Origin: an uncultured Oscillospiraceae bacterium | GTDB taxonomy: Bacteria > Bacillota > Clostridia > Oscillospirales > Oscillospiraceae | Assembly: GCA_934646185.1 (NCBI GenBank) | Contig: CAKUEH010000004.1 | Location: 62,001 to 126,000, forward strand | DNA: 64,000 nucleotides | Direction of reading: 5' to 3' | In this document: positions 8,267 through 15,702 of the stretch, in pieces | How positions within the stretch are numbered: the stretch's first letter is position 1 | Layout of the letters: each line of letters starts with the position of its first letter | Notes under the pieces: generated by a model | Database searches by the model: none | Told to the model about the DNA's origin: nothing | The model's input: only the letters and a program-made list of their open reading frames with translations | Program-made: the position numbers and the translations under genes

Positions 8267-9289
8267 GTGAAAACAGTTTATTTTCGTGACCCCACAAAAG
8301 AGAATATCGAGGCTGCTGCAAAAATTATTCGAAGCGGCGGACTTCTGGCGATCCCGACGGAGACGGTCTACGGGCTCGGCGCGGACGCGCTGAATGAGGA
8401 CGCGGTGCTGCGCATTTTTCTGGCCAAGGGCCGTCCGCAGGACAACCCGCTCATTATCCACGTGCCAGACAGCTCGTGGCTGGAGCGGTACTGCGAAAAC
8501 GTCCCGCCGGAGGCTTACGCGCTGGCGGAGAAATTCTGGCCGGGCCCGCTGACGATGATCCTGCCGCGCAAGCCCATCGTGCCGCTGCGCACGACGGGCG
8601 GGCTGGAGACCGTCGGCGTCCGCTGCCCGAACCATCCCATTACGCGCGCGGTCATCGCCGCGGCGGACGTGCCCATCGCGGCCCCGTCCGGCAATACCTC
8701 GGGCCGTCCGAGCCCGACGTGCATCGCGGACATGATCGAGGACATGGACGGCAGGATCGAGGGCATGTTCGACGGCGGGGCGTGCGTGGTCGGCGTGGAG
8801 TCGACCATTATCGACCTGACGTGTACGCCGCCGCGGCTTCTTCGTCCGGGCGGACTGCCGCTCGAGGCGCTGGAGGAAGTCCTCGGCCGCGTGGAGGTCG
8901 ACAAGGCCGTCGTCTCGCTCTTAAAGGACGGCGAGCGGCCCAAGGCCCCCGGCATGAAATACCGCCACTACGCGCCCAAGGCACCCGTTACGGTCGTGAC
9001 CGGCGATCCGGCCGCCTCCGCGCGGTACATACAGGCCCATCTGCCGGAGGGAGCGGGCGTGATCTGCTTTACGGAATACAAAGACCTCTTCCCCGGCAGC
9101 AGCATCCACGATCTCGGCCCGGCGGCGGACAAGGCGGAGCAGGCCCGGCGCGTATTCGACGCGCTGCGCGAATTTGACCACGAGACCGTCACGGAAATTT
9201 ACGCCCAGTGCCCCGACACGGCGGGGCTCGGCCTCGCCGTTGCAAACCGGCTGAAAAAGGCGGCGGGCTTCCACGTGATCGAGGTATGA
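8267..9289 (+). CDS. ywlC: L-threonylcarbamoyladenylate synthase (Sua5 type)
   Basis: Makes threonylcarbamoyl-AMP from threonine, bicarbonate and ATP for the universal t6A37 tRNA modification. The N-terminal YrdC domain (about 1-205) contains the PTETVYGLGADA block and the SANxSG-equivalent APSGNTSGRPSPT. A C-terminal Sua5 domain (about 230-340) makes it the long two-domain form. The start is GTG at 8267 with AGAAGGAA upstream. Its stop overlaps the coaE start region, so the two are probably co-translated. Confidence 0.93.
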   Translation: MKTVYFRDPTKENIEAAAKIIRSGGLLAIPTETVYGLGADALNEDAVLRIFLAKGRPQDNPLIIHVPDSSWLERYCENVPPEAYALAEKFWPGPLTMILPRKPIVPLRTTGGLETVGVRCPNHPITRAVIAAADVPIAAPSGNTSGRPSPTCIADMIEDMDGRIEGMFDGGACVVGVESTIIDLTCTPPRLLRPGGLPLEALEEVLGRVEVDKAVVSLLKDGERPKAPGMKYRHYAPKAPVTVVTGDPAASARYIQAHLPEGAGVICFTEYKDLFPGSSIHDLGPAADKAEQARRVFDALREFDHETVTEIYAQCPDTAGLGLAVANRLKKAAGFHVIEV

Positions 9290-9291
9290 GC

Positions 9292-11286
9292 ATGCTTGTC
9301 ATCGGCATCACCGGCCCGACCGGCTGCGGCAAGACGACGCTTCTGCAGGCAATCGAACGGCGCGGCGGGTATATCGTCGACTGCGACGCGCTGTATTACG
9401 CGCTGCTTGCCTCCGAAGAGGGCGCGGCGCTGCGGCAGGAGCTGCGGACGGCCTTCCCGGACGCGTTTGACGCGGACGGGAGCCTGCGTCGCAAAGCGCT
9501 GGGCCAGCTCGTCTTCGGAGACAGGGCGCGCATGGCGCAGCTCAACGAGATCGTCTTTTTCCACGTCGGAAACGCCGTCCGCGCAAGGCTCGTGCGCGAA
9601 CAGAGCGCCGGGCGGCAGCTGTTCGCCATTGACGCGATCAATCTGTTTGAGTCCGGGCTGGCTGCGCTCTGCGATACGACCGTGGGCGTGCTGGCCGGGC
9701 GCGAGACGCGCATCGCGCGCATCATGGCGCGCGACCATCTGACGCGGGAATACGCCGCGCTGCGCGTAAACGCACAGCAGCCGGACAGCTTTTATGCATC
9801 GCGCTGCGATCGGATCCTCCAGAACGCCGGAACGCGCGAAGATTTCGCGCGCACGGCTGACCAATATGTAACCAACACACTGAAAGGAGCATTTCCCATG
9901 ACAAAACAGGAACGAGAGGCGCTGCTTTATCAGCCCAAGCACGGCCATGACCGCCTCCGCAAAGAGGACGAGGCCGCGATGCTGGCCTACTGCGAGGACT
10001 ATAAGGCGTTCCTCGACCGCTCGAAGACCGAGCGCGAATGCGTCGTGTCCGCCGTGGAGCTGGCCGAAAAGGCGGGCTTCCGCGAGCTGAAGGCCGGTAT
10101 GGCCCTCAAGGCGGGCGACAAGGTCTACTCCGTCAACCGCGGCAAGTCCATCCTGCTGGCCGTGATCGGCACGAAGCCGCTCTCCGAGGGCGCGAACATC
10201 GGCGCGGCCCACACCGACGCGCCGCGTCTGGACTTCAAGCCCAACCCCCTCTATGAAGACGCGGAGCTGGCCTACATCAAGACGCACCACTACGGCGGCA
10301 TCCGCAAGTACCAGTGGGTCACGGTCCCGCTGGAGCTGCACGGCAAGATCGTCCGCGCGGATGGAAGCGAGGTCTATGTCAAAATCGGCGCGGACCCCGA
10401 AGACCCGCAGTTCGTCATCAACGATCTTCTGCCGCATCTGGGCCGCGAACAGGGCAAAAAGCCGCTGAACGAGGCCATCCCGTCCGAATCCCTCAACATC
10501 CTCATCGGCAGCTGGCCCGAGCCTGACGACGACGGCTCCGACCGCGTGAAGCTCGCCATCATGCGCATCCTGCATGAGAAATACGGCATCGTGGAGGAAG
10601 ACTTCATTTCCGCCGAGCTCGAGGCCGTCCCGGCGGCAAACGCCCGCGACCTCGGCTTTGACCGCAGTCTCATCGGCGCCTACGGCCATGACGACCGCGT
10701 CTGCGCGTATGCGGAGCTGGCCGCCATTCTGCAGCTGAACGCGCCGGAGAAGACCGCCGTGTGCATCTTTGCCGATAAAGAGGAGATCGGCTCCGAGGGC
10801 GTATCCGGCATGCAGTCCGAGGCGTTTGAGCGCTTCATGCAGACGCTCTGCGGTGTGCAGTCCGTTGCGCTGACCGATTGCTTCGCCAATTCCTTCTGCA
10901 TCTCCGCCGACGTCACCGCCGCTTACGACCCCAACTTCTCCGAGGTCTACGAGCGCCGCAACGCGGCCTATGTCAACTACGGCGTGGGTCTGTGCAAATA
11001 CACCGGCTCCGGCGGCAAGGGCGGCGCGTCCGACGCATCCGCCGAGGTCGTGGGCCGCATCCGCAAGCTGTTCAACAGCAACGGCGTCATGTGGCAGATG
11101 GCCGAGCTCGGCAAGACCGACGCGGGCGGCGGCGGAACCGTCGCAAAGTACATGGCAAAGCGCAACATCGACACGCTCGACGCGGGCGTCCCCGTGCTTT
11201 CCATGCACGCGCCGTACGAGACGGTCGCGAAGCTCGACTGCTATATGACCTATAAGGGCATGAAGGTCTTCTTCGAGCAGAATTAA
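9292..11286 (+). CDS. coaE: Dephospho-CoA kinase reading in frame into an M18 aminopeptidase
   Basis: One uninterrupted frame of 664 codons. Residues 1 to about 200 are dephospho-CoA kinase (last step of CoA synthesis), with P-loop GPTGCGKTT at the N-terminus and the DCDALYYALL segment. The rest, from the ATG at 9898, is a complete M18 aminopeptidase. There is no stop between them; the codons around 9865-9897 read straight through. I use the ATG at 9292 because GAGG is 7 bp upstream; ATG 9286 is too close to that site. The peptidase has its own ribosome site, so a fused protein, a separate peptidase, or both may be made. Confidence 0.75.
   Translation: MLVIGITGPTGCGKTTLLQAIERRGGYIVDCDALYYALLASEEGAALRQELRTAFPDAFDADGSLRRKALGQLVFGDRARMAQLNEIVFFHVGNAVRARLVREQSAGRQLFAIDAINLFESGLAALCDTTVGVLAGRETRIARIMARDHLTREYAALRVNAQQPDSFYASRCDRILQNAGTREDFARTADQYVTNTLKGAFPMTKQEREALLYQPKHGHDRLRKEDEAAMLAYCEDYKAFLDRSKTERECVVSAVELAEKAGFRELKAGMALKAGDKVYSVNRGKSILLAVIGTKPLSEGANIGAAHTDAPRLDFKPNPLYEDAELAYIKTHHYGGIRKYQWVTVPLELHGKIVRADGSEVYVKIGADPEDPQFVINDLLPHLGREQGKKPLNEAIPSESLNILIGSWPEPDDDGSDRVKLAIMRILHEKYGIVEEDFISAELEAVPAANARDLGFDRSLIGAYGHDDRVCAYAELAAILQLNAPEKTAVCIFADKEEIGSEGVSGMQSEAFERFMQTLCGVQSVALTDCFANSFCISADVTAAYDPNFSEVYERRNAAYVNYGVGLCKYTGSGGKGGASDASAEVVGRIRKLFNSNGVMWQMAELGKTDAGGGGTVAKYMAKRNIDTLDAGVPVLSMHAPYETVAKLDCYMTYKGMKVFFEQN
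9898..11286 (+). CDS. M18 family aminopeptidase (internal start within the coaE frame)
   Basis: A cytoplasmic zinc aminopeptidase that removes N-terminal residues, in this family often acidic ones. From ATG 9898 it is 462 residues, the normal M18 length. AAAGGAG lies 8 bp upstream, the main reason to treat it as separately translated. Metal-site motifs are AAHTDAPRLD, DKEEIGSEG and a C-terminal histidine in VPVLSMHAPYE. A second, diverged M18 enzyme is at 34092-35384. It shares frame with coaE without a stop codon. A terminator-like hairpin follows its stop. Confidence 0.88.
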   Translation: MTKQEREALLYQPKHGHDRLRKEDEAAMLAYCEDYKAFLDRSKTERECVVSAVELAEKAGFRELKAGMALKAGDKVYSVNRGKSILLAVIGTKPLSEGANIGAAHTDAPRLDFKPNPLYEDAELAYIKTHHYGGIRKYQWVTVPLELHGKIVRADGSEVYVKIGADPEDPQFVINDLLPHLGREQGKKPLNEAIPSESLNILIGSWPEPDDDGSDRVKLAIMRILHEKYGIVEEDFISAELEAVPAANARDLGFDRSLIGAYGHDDRVCAYAELAAILQLNAPEKTAVCIFADKEEIGSEGVSGMQSEAFERFMQTLCGVQSVALTDCFANSFCISADVTAAYDPNFSEVYERRNAAYVNYGVGLCKYTGSGGKGGASDASAEVVGRIRKLFNSNGVMWQMAELGKTDAGGGGTVAKYMAKRNIDTLDAGVPVLSMHAPYETVAKLDCYMTYKGMKVFFEQN

Positions 11287-11305
11287 AATTTCCGGCATAC
11301 GGAAG

Positions 11306-11341
11306 CGCCCTCCGGCATACATATATGCTGGAGGGTGTTTT
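11306..11341 (+). terminator. Terminator-like hairpin that also covers the next gene's ribosome site
   Basis: An 11-bp stem (11308-11318 with 11325-11335, one G-T pair) is followed by TTTT. It should end the coaE/M18 transcript. Its right arm contains GGAGGG, the ribosome site of the carboxypeptidase starting at 11346, so in readthrough RNA it could hide that site. Confidence 0.7.
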
Positions 11342-11345
11342 GTCC

Positions 11346-12266
11346 ATGCAGAACCTGATTTCCGATCCTGTTTCCATGACCTCTTGCCGGCAGGAGGCGT
11401 ATCTCCTGCGCCTTCGCCGGCAGTTTCCTTTTGTCTACGTCAAAACGCTCACGCGCACGGCCTTCGGCCGCAATGTATACGCGCTGCAGTTCGGCTCCGG
11501 CAGCCGGAAGCTGCTCATCACCGCCGGGCACCACGCGAACGAAACGATCACGTCGGACGCCGTCTGGCAGTGGCTGTTTGCGTTCTGCAATGCGCTGCTG
11601 GACGGCGGAGCGGTCTGCGGCGCGCCGGCGCGGGAGCTGTATCATAACGCGATGGTCTATCTTGTCCCGCTGGTCAACCCGGACGGAGCAGATCTCGCCG
11701 CAGGCGTCTGCGCGCCCGGGAGCCCGGAATACCGGGCGGCTGCTGCCATTGCCGCGCAGTATCCCGGCGTCCTGTTCCCGTCCGGCTGGAAGGCGAATCT
11801 GCGCGGCGTCGATCTGAATCTCAACTACCCGGCCCGCTGGGAAGCGGCGCGGCGCATCAAAAAGGCGCAGGGCGTGTCTACCCCCGCGCCGCGGGACTTC
11901 ACGGGCTTTTCCCCGCTCGACCAGCCGGAGACGGCGGCGCTCGCCGCCTTTACGCGCTGCGTCCATCCGGATCTGATGCTGGCGCTGCACACGCAGGGCT
12001 CCGTGATCTATCCCGGCCCGGACGAGACGGCTCCGCCCGGCTCCCGCGCGCTGGCGCGTGCGTTTTCCGAGGCCTCCGGCTATCCCATCGAGCCCGTGCC
12101 GCCGGAATCGGCCAACGCGGGCTTCAAGGACTGGTTTTTGCAGGTGTTCAAGCGGCCCGCGTTCACCATCGAGGCCGGGCTCGGCGAAAACCCGCTGCCC
12201 GCGTCGCAGCTGCCCGGGATCACGCGCGCCCTCAGCGCGATGTTTACCGCCGCGATGCAGTGGTAA
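11346..12266 (+). CDS. M14 family zinc carboxypeptidase
   Basis: A 306-residue metallocarboxypeptidase of the gamma-D-glutamyl-diaminopimelate peptidase/murein-peptide amidase kind. Zinc ligands are visible as GHHANE (H63, E66) and LHTQGS (H215), with catalytic E276 in FTIEAGLGE; RGVDLNLNYPA carries the substrate-binding segment. No signal peptide is seen, so it probably acts on imported murein or other peptides in the cytoplasm. I choose ATG 11346 (10 bp after GGAGGG) over ATG 11325, which lies inside the hairpin. Substrate is inferred from family only. Confidence 0.85.
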   Translation: MQNLISDPVSMTSCRQEAYLLRLRRQFPFVYVKTLTRTAFGRNVYALQFGSGSRKLLITAGHHANETITSDAVWQWLFAFCNALLDGGAVCGAPARELYHNAMVYLVPLVNPDGADLAAGVCAPGSPEYRAAAAIAAQYPGVLFPSGWKANLRGVDLNLNYPARWEAARRIKKAQGVSTPAPRDFTGFSPLDQPETAALAAFTRCVHPDLMLALHTQGSVIYPGPDETAPPGSRALARAFSEASGYPIEPVPPESANAGFKDWFLQVFKRPAFTIEAGLGENPLPASQLPGITRALSAMFTAAMQW

Positions 12267-12291
12267 CGCGGGAAACCGTAATTTTCCATTC

Positions 12292-12321
12292 TTGCATGCT
12301 TTGCGCTTTTTGTGGTACACT
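12292..12321 (+). promoter_or_regulatory. Probable promoter of the 73-residue protein gene
   Basis: TTGCAT (12292-12297), 18-bp spacer, TACACT (12316-12321), 34 bp before the start codon. Confidence 0.5.
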
Positions 12322-12354
12322 GAACACAGAGCCATGAAAGGAGTGCGAAGGTTT

Positions 12355-12576
12355 ATGCATGAATATGAAGTTCTGATCGAGACGATCAACCCCTGCGGCG
12401 GCGAGGCGCATGCGGCGCGGGAATTCAAGCAGATCGAGGCGGCCAGCCCCGAGGCGTATGTCGCGGCGCAGGGCCGCTATCCCGTGCTGGATTCCGGCAG
12501 GAACGCCTCCGGCGACACCGTCATCACCACCGGAGACGGCAGAGGCGTCATGATCCGCTACACGTTCACAGAATAA
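12355..12576 (+). CDS. Small conserved-looking protein of unknown function
   Basis: I do not recognise this 73-residue protein. It is soluble, mixed alpha/beta, with a Cys-Gly-Gly turn near residue 15 and a strand-rich second half, and it has no signal peptide. A promoter and AAAGGAG site support expression. An in-frame ATG at 12334 would add seven residues but overlaps the ribosome site. It looks like a small single-domain metabolic or regulatory protein; function is open. Confidence 0.65.
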   Translation: MHEYEVLIETINPCGGEAHAAREFKQIEAASPEAYVAAQGRYPVLDSGRNASGDTVITTGDGRGVMIRYTFTE

Positions 12577-12611
12577 AAAACCGCCCCTGTTCCGGCAGCG
12601 GAACAGGGGCG
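12575..12611 (-). terminator. Terminator of the minus-strand HPr-like gene
   Basis: A 12-bp stem (12582-12593 with 12600-12611) is followed, on the minus strand, by TTTTTT (12575-12580). It may also slow transcripts from the plus-strand gene just upstream. Confidence 0.8.
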
Positions 12612-12633
12612 TCGCTATGTCTGAAAGCGGAGA

Positions 12634-12885
12634 TCACGCGTTCTCGTTTTCCTTGTCGAGCTCGGCGAGGAAGCTGATGAGCTGGGCTTCGTCTTCACGG
12701 CGGTCGGCGAACAGCTCGAGGTTGTCGCCCTGCTCGCTCAGAAGCTGGCCGAGGGCGATATACTCGCTCAGCGCGCTCTTGAGGTTGAAAACGTCGCCGT
12801 CCTGACTCTTGAGATACACATCGCCGGTGCAGCTGTGGATGACCTTGCGGAATTCTTCGACTTCTTTGATGTTCTTGAGTTTCAT
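12634..12885 (-). CDS. Small HPr-like protein without the phosphorylation histidine
   Basis: An 83-residue acidic protein whose length and strand/helix pattern resemble HPr-fold proteins of Clostridia. It has no histidine in the HPr phosphorylation position, so it could not act as a PTS phosphocarrier. The match is to overall pattern only. The start at 12885 is chosen because GGGAGG is 8 bp upstream; ATG 12891 is only 2 bp from it. It is monocistronic with its own terminator. It could be a different small regulatory fold. Confidence 0.55.
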   Translation of the reverse strand: MKLKNIKEVEEFRKVIHSCTGDVYLKSQDGDVFNLKSALSEYIALGQLLSEQGDNLELFADRREDEAQLISFLAELDKENENA

Positions 12886-13000
12886 GTTCATTGCCTCCCA
12901 TGCAATTTTTTACTTTGATTTTCGATTACGACAGCAGTATACGCGCTGGAGAAGGAAAATTCAAGGGGTGGTTTGAACAAAACAACCAAATTTATGTATT

Positions 13001-13498
13001 TTATTTTGTGCGATACGACGGATACTGGGCGTACAGGCGCGTCAGCGCGGCGTGGCGGGTCGCCGCGCCGGGGGCAAGGAAATGTACGGCCCCCGCCTCC
13101 CGGCCATCCGGGAGAACGATCAGCACGTCGTCCATATCCTTCCCGGCGGAAAAGCTGGAAATGGGCGCGTCGGAGAGGCCGGTCCATGCGCCGTCCTCGC
13201 GCGTGAGCAGCAGCGCATACGGCTGCTCCATGCCGCTGACGCCGGAGATGGTCAGCGTCCCGTGGAACATGTTTTTGTGCAGCATGCTTTTTGTCAGCGT
13301 GCCCGTCAGCGTGAGCGTATGCGGCTGCGCGAAGGCTTCGTCGTCCAGCGCGTATTCCGTGACGGTCTGAGAAAGCTCGACCGGCGTCTGCGTCGGCACA
13401 ACGGCCAGCACCACCACATTCAAAATCAGCACCGCGATCGCAATGCCGAGCACCGCCGTGCGGTGGCGGGCAAACCAGTTTTTATTCTCTTCTCCCAT
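13001..13498 (-). CDS. Membrane-anchored protein of unknown function
   Basis: Unrecognised 165-residue protein: a charged N-terminus, one membrane helix (about 15-35, rich in Ala/Ile/Val), and an extracytoplasmic domain of about 125 residues with many short beta strands (TLTLTGTLTKS, GTLTISGVSG). It should therefore be a surface-exposed, single-pass protein. ATG 13498 has GGAG about 9 bp upstream, better than the upstream ATG at 13513. No catalytic motif is visible. Confidence 0.65.
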   Translation of the reverse strand: MGEENKNWFARHRTAVLGIAIAVLILNVVVLAVVPTQTPVELSQTVTEYALDDEAFAQPHTLTLTGTLTKSMLHKNMFHGTLTISGVSGMEQPYALLLTREDGAWTGLSDAPISSFSAGKDMDDVLIVLPDGREAGAVHFLAPGAATRHAALTRLYAQYPSYRTK

Positions 13499-13541
13499 GG
13501 GACGACGCTCCATTCTTCACAGATTCTTCAGATTTGAAGGC

Positions 13542-13569
13542 TTGAAATAGTTACAATTTGATGTATAAT
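13542..13569 (+). promoter_or_regulatory. Sigma-A-type promoter of a short transcript
   Basis: TTGAAA (13542-13547), 16-bp spacer, TATAAT (13564-13569, perfect -10). The only thing between it and a strong terminator at 13669 is a 15-codon reading frame. Confidence 0.65.
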
Positions 13570-13619
13570 AAATTACAGATTGATATTAAATCAAAATCAA
13601 ACCGGAAAGGGCGGATGCG

Positions 13620-13667
13620 ATGGCAGGACGACCGGCTTTTTACACAAACGACCAACCATTTTTATAA
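13620..13667 (+). CDS. Possible 15-residue peptide or leader ORF
   Basis: ATG at 13620 with GGAAAGG about 9 bp upstream opens a frame of 15 codons ending in TAA, two bases before a terminator stem. Promoter, short frame and terminator together span about 160 bp. It may be a genuine small peptide, the start of a decayed gene, or an incidental frame in a small RNA of about 125 nt. The alternative ATG at 13615 runs into the terminator. Confidence 0.3.
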   Translation: MAGRPAFYTNDQPFL

Positions 13668-13668
13668 G

Positions 13669-13703
13669 AAAGGGCGCCGCGAGATGCCGCGGCGCCCTTT
13701 TTG
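13669..13703 (+). terminator. Strong terminator between the short transcript and the lipoprotein gene
   Basis: A GC-rich 9-bp stem (13672-13680 with 13689-13697) is followed by TTTTT. It ends the short plus-strand transcript and may also serve the minus-strand lipoprotein gene that stops at 13746. Confidence 0.8.
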
Positions 13704-13745
13704 ATTATACAGGAAGCAGCCGGAAACTGCAAGCGTCAGGTTCGC

Positions 13746-15038
13746 TCATCCGGCGTAGGGCACAAGCTCAAAGTATTCAAGCTCCGGCTCGCCGCTAATG
13801 TACCACTGCCAGTCTCCCGCGGGCTGCTCGACCGCGATGCGGCCGGTCACGCCGTCGCTCGTGATGACGTCGACGAAGCTCTTGCCATCGGTGCCCGTGA
13901 CCTGCAGAACCGTGCCGGGGCCGAAGACGGACTCGGTTCCGTCGTCCAGCGTGACGGGGAGGTCCCGGACGACGGACAGGCGGGAATAGCTCGTGTTGGC
14001 CGGGACGATCTGCCAGGCGTCGCCCAGCGGCGTCAAAACGCCGTCGTGCAGGGCATAGGCGCGGATGGCGCTGTAGGAGCCGAGCACGTTCTGGGTGCTC
14101 TCGAGCTGGATGCTGGTATCGGAGACGCTGATGATCGCGGCCTCCAGGAAGATCTGATCCTCAAACGGGATAAGCTCCGGCGTGCCGGTCTTCAGCGACC
14201 AGACGTTCAGCACGTACTGATCCCCGTTCATGTTGCCGTTGAAATAGACCTCGGGATAGCCGTCCGCGTCCAGATCAGCCAGCCAGATATGCGCGTTGAA
14301 GCTGGCGGGATAGGACACATCGGGCTCTTCAAAGCCGGTGTCAAAGATGTCCGCGCCCTTCTGGATGCGCAGGACGAACGACTGCTGGTCGTATTGATCC
14401 CAGATGCGCAGCAGCTGGACCGTCTCGGGCGTGCCGCAGCCGTCCAGATCCGCTTCGCCGCTGCGGACGATCTCGGTGCGGATGCTCTGGAAGCCGTAGA
14501 GCGTGATGCCGTCGTAGGGGATCTCCGCCGGGACGGGGTCCTGCGCGGGAAGCTCGACCGGGGCAAAGGGCTCCGCCTCGGGCTCTTCCGGGACAGGCTC
14601 GACGGGCTGCGGGTCTGTGACCTTGCCGGGATCCTCCGCAGGCGTCTCTGCCGGGACGACGCGGATCGCGACGGCCAGCACCTGCGGCGGATCGGATTCT
14701 GCGACGTCGCCGAGATACGTGATATCCACCTGAAGCTCCTGCGTCAGCTCGGACACGGAGATGGGCCAGCCGTCCGCGCCGGTGGGAACAAGCCCGTCAG
14801 CCAGCGTGACGGCGACGGTGTCCGTCCCGCCAAACGCCGTGTCTTCGTCCGTGGGACGGACCGACAGCGTGTCGCTGCCGGAAGAAAGAATCTCCGCAGT
14901 AAAGGTTGTGACATGCACGGCGGCGGGCGTCTCGGGCTCCGGGTCAGCCTGTACGGGCACCTCGGGGGCCGGCTTCGCGCAGCTGCACAGCAGCGTAAGC
15001 GCCAGTGCCGCGGCCAGCACGAAAATCAGCTTTTTCAT
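13746..15038 (-). CDS. Lipoprotein with FG-GAP-like calcium-loop segment
   Basis: A 430-residue surface lipoprotein: signal peptide with lipidation cysteine C20 (LLCSC), a first beta-rich domain (about 35-130), a proline/glutamate-rich linker (about 130-175), then a domain with a DLDADGYPEVYF loop. That loop resembles the calcium-binding DxDxDG turns of FG-GAP/VCBS proteins. The last 80 residues (VFGPGTVLQVTG onward) look like an SH3-type wall-binding module. Function is unknown; a cell-surface sensor or wall-associated binder is an inference. Confidence 0.75.
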   Translation of the reverse strand: MKKLIFVLAAALALTLLCSCAKPAPEVPVQADPEPETPAAVHVTTFTAEILSSGSDTLSVRPTDEDTAFGGTDTVAVTLADGLVPTGADGWPISVSELTQELQVDITYLGDVAESDPPQVLAVAIRVVPAETPAEDPGKVTDPQPVEPVPEEPEAEPFAPVELPAQDPVPAEIPYDGITLYGFQSIRTEIVRSGEADLDGCGTPETVQLLRIWDQYDQQSFVLRIQKGADIFDTGFEEPDVSYPASFNAHIWLADLDADGYPEVYFNGNMNGDQYVLNVWSLKTGTPELIPFEDQIFLEAAIISVSDTSIQLESTQNVLGSYSAIRAYALHDGVLTPLGDAWQIVPANTSYSRLSVVRDLPVTLDDGTESVFGPGTVLQVTGTDGKSFVDVITSDGVTGRIAVEQPAGDWQWYISGEPELEYFELVPYAG

Positions 15039-15082
15039 AGTTCCTCCTTCTGGGAAATCGCAACAGCTATCCCAGCGTTACC

Positions 15083-15111
15083 ATCATAGCGGATTCCGGC
15101 GCATTCGTCAA
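15083..15111 (-). promoter_or_regulatory. Sigma-A-type promoter of the lipoprotein gene
   Basis: Minus strand: TTGACG (15106-15111), 17-bp spacer, TATGAT (15083-15088), 45 bp upstream of the lipoprotein start. Confidence 0.75.
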
Positions 15112-15227
15112 TGGACAGTTTTGCTTATTTTGAACATGTTCTGGCCGTTTTCTCCATCAAAATGCGTCCTTTTTGTGATTATGTGAACTTGCAGAAACAA
15201 TTTGTAATATTTAGGGCATGTCTGCCC

Positions 15228-15623
15228 TCAGCTGAGACTGCGCAGCGCGTCGAAGGGGATCCGGGCGCCGTCCGTCAGAACCAGGATCTGCGCGTCCGCG
15301 TCCAGCCTGCGGACGCGGGCTCGGATCGTGCGGTAGACGCCGCCGGATTTCCTGGCGTCGGGCTGAAAATAGGTGATGCGCACCTCCGGCTGCTCCGAAA
15401 GCCGGGCCGCGAGCCGCACGAGCGCGTCGTTCAGCGCCTCGCATTCGCTCTCGGTCAATTCGATCCGCGCCTGCGTCAGCCGCCCGGCCTCCCGCACCGC
15501 ATCTCCGAAGCCGCTCAGCGCGGCGAACGGCGCGAACTGCGCCGCGCGGTCACACCGCCGCATCGGCGCGTGGCGCGCGGAGACCGGCCGCTCCATCTCC
15601 AGCAGCTCCTGATCGCTCAGCAT
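15228..15623 (-). CDS. YolD-like family protein
   Basis: A 131-residue protein with the YolD-like core: RAAQFAPFAALSGFGDAV (about 26-43), a helical middle, and a strand-rich C-terminal half ending in RIPFDAL. In Firmicutes this family usually sits beside Y-family DNA polymerase genes (UvrX/DinB-like) and is thought to help them. No polymerase is adjacent here. It has its own promoter with a perfect 16-bp palindrome just upstream of the -35 box, suggesting dedicated control. Confidence 0.8.
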   Translation of the reverse strand: MLSDQELLEMERPVSARHAPMRRCDRAAQFAPFAALSGFGDAVREAGRLTQARIELTESECEALNDALVRLAARLSEQPEVRITYFQPDARKSGGVYRTIRARVRRLDADAQILVLTDGARIPFDALRSLS

Positions 15624-15647
15624 AGCACATCGCCTCCCTGCGGCAGT

Positions 15648-15677
15648 AGTTTACCACACGGGAGGCGGATGCGTCAA
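15648..15677 (-). promoter_or_regulatory. Promoter of the YolD-like gene
   Basis: Minus strand: TTGACG (15672-15677), 18-bp spacer, TAAACT (15648-15653), about 25 bp before the start codon. Confidence 0.65.
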
Positions 15678-15678
15678 G

Positions 15679-15694
15679 AAATATTCGAATATTT
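15679..15694. promoter_or_regulatory. Perfect 16-bp palindrome upstream of the YolD-like promoter
   Basis: AAATATTCGAATATTT is fully self-complementary and ends one base from the -35 box of the YolD-like gene, a position typical of an operator. It is AT-only except for the central CG. The binding protein is unknown. Confidence 0.4.
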
Positions 15695-15702
15695 GTTTTA
15701 AA

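Noticed and set aside
9199..11322. A 707-codon minus-strand frame
   Set aside because: It is the antisense of coaE and the M18 aminopeptidase in GC-rich DNA, has no ribosome site, and shows no domain motifs.
15132..15141. GAACATGTTC as a LexA/SOS box
   Set aside because: Firmicute SOS boxes have four bases between GAAC and GTTC; here there are two, and the site is not placed at a promoter.
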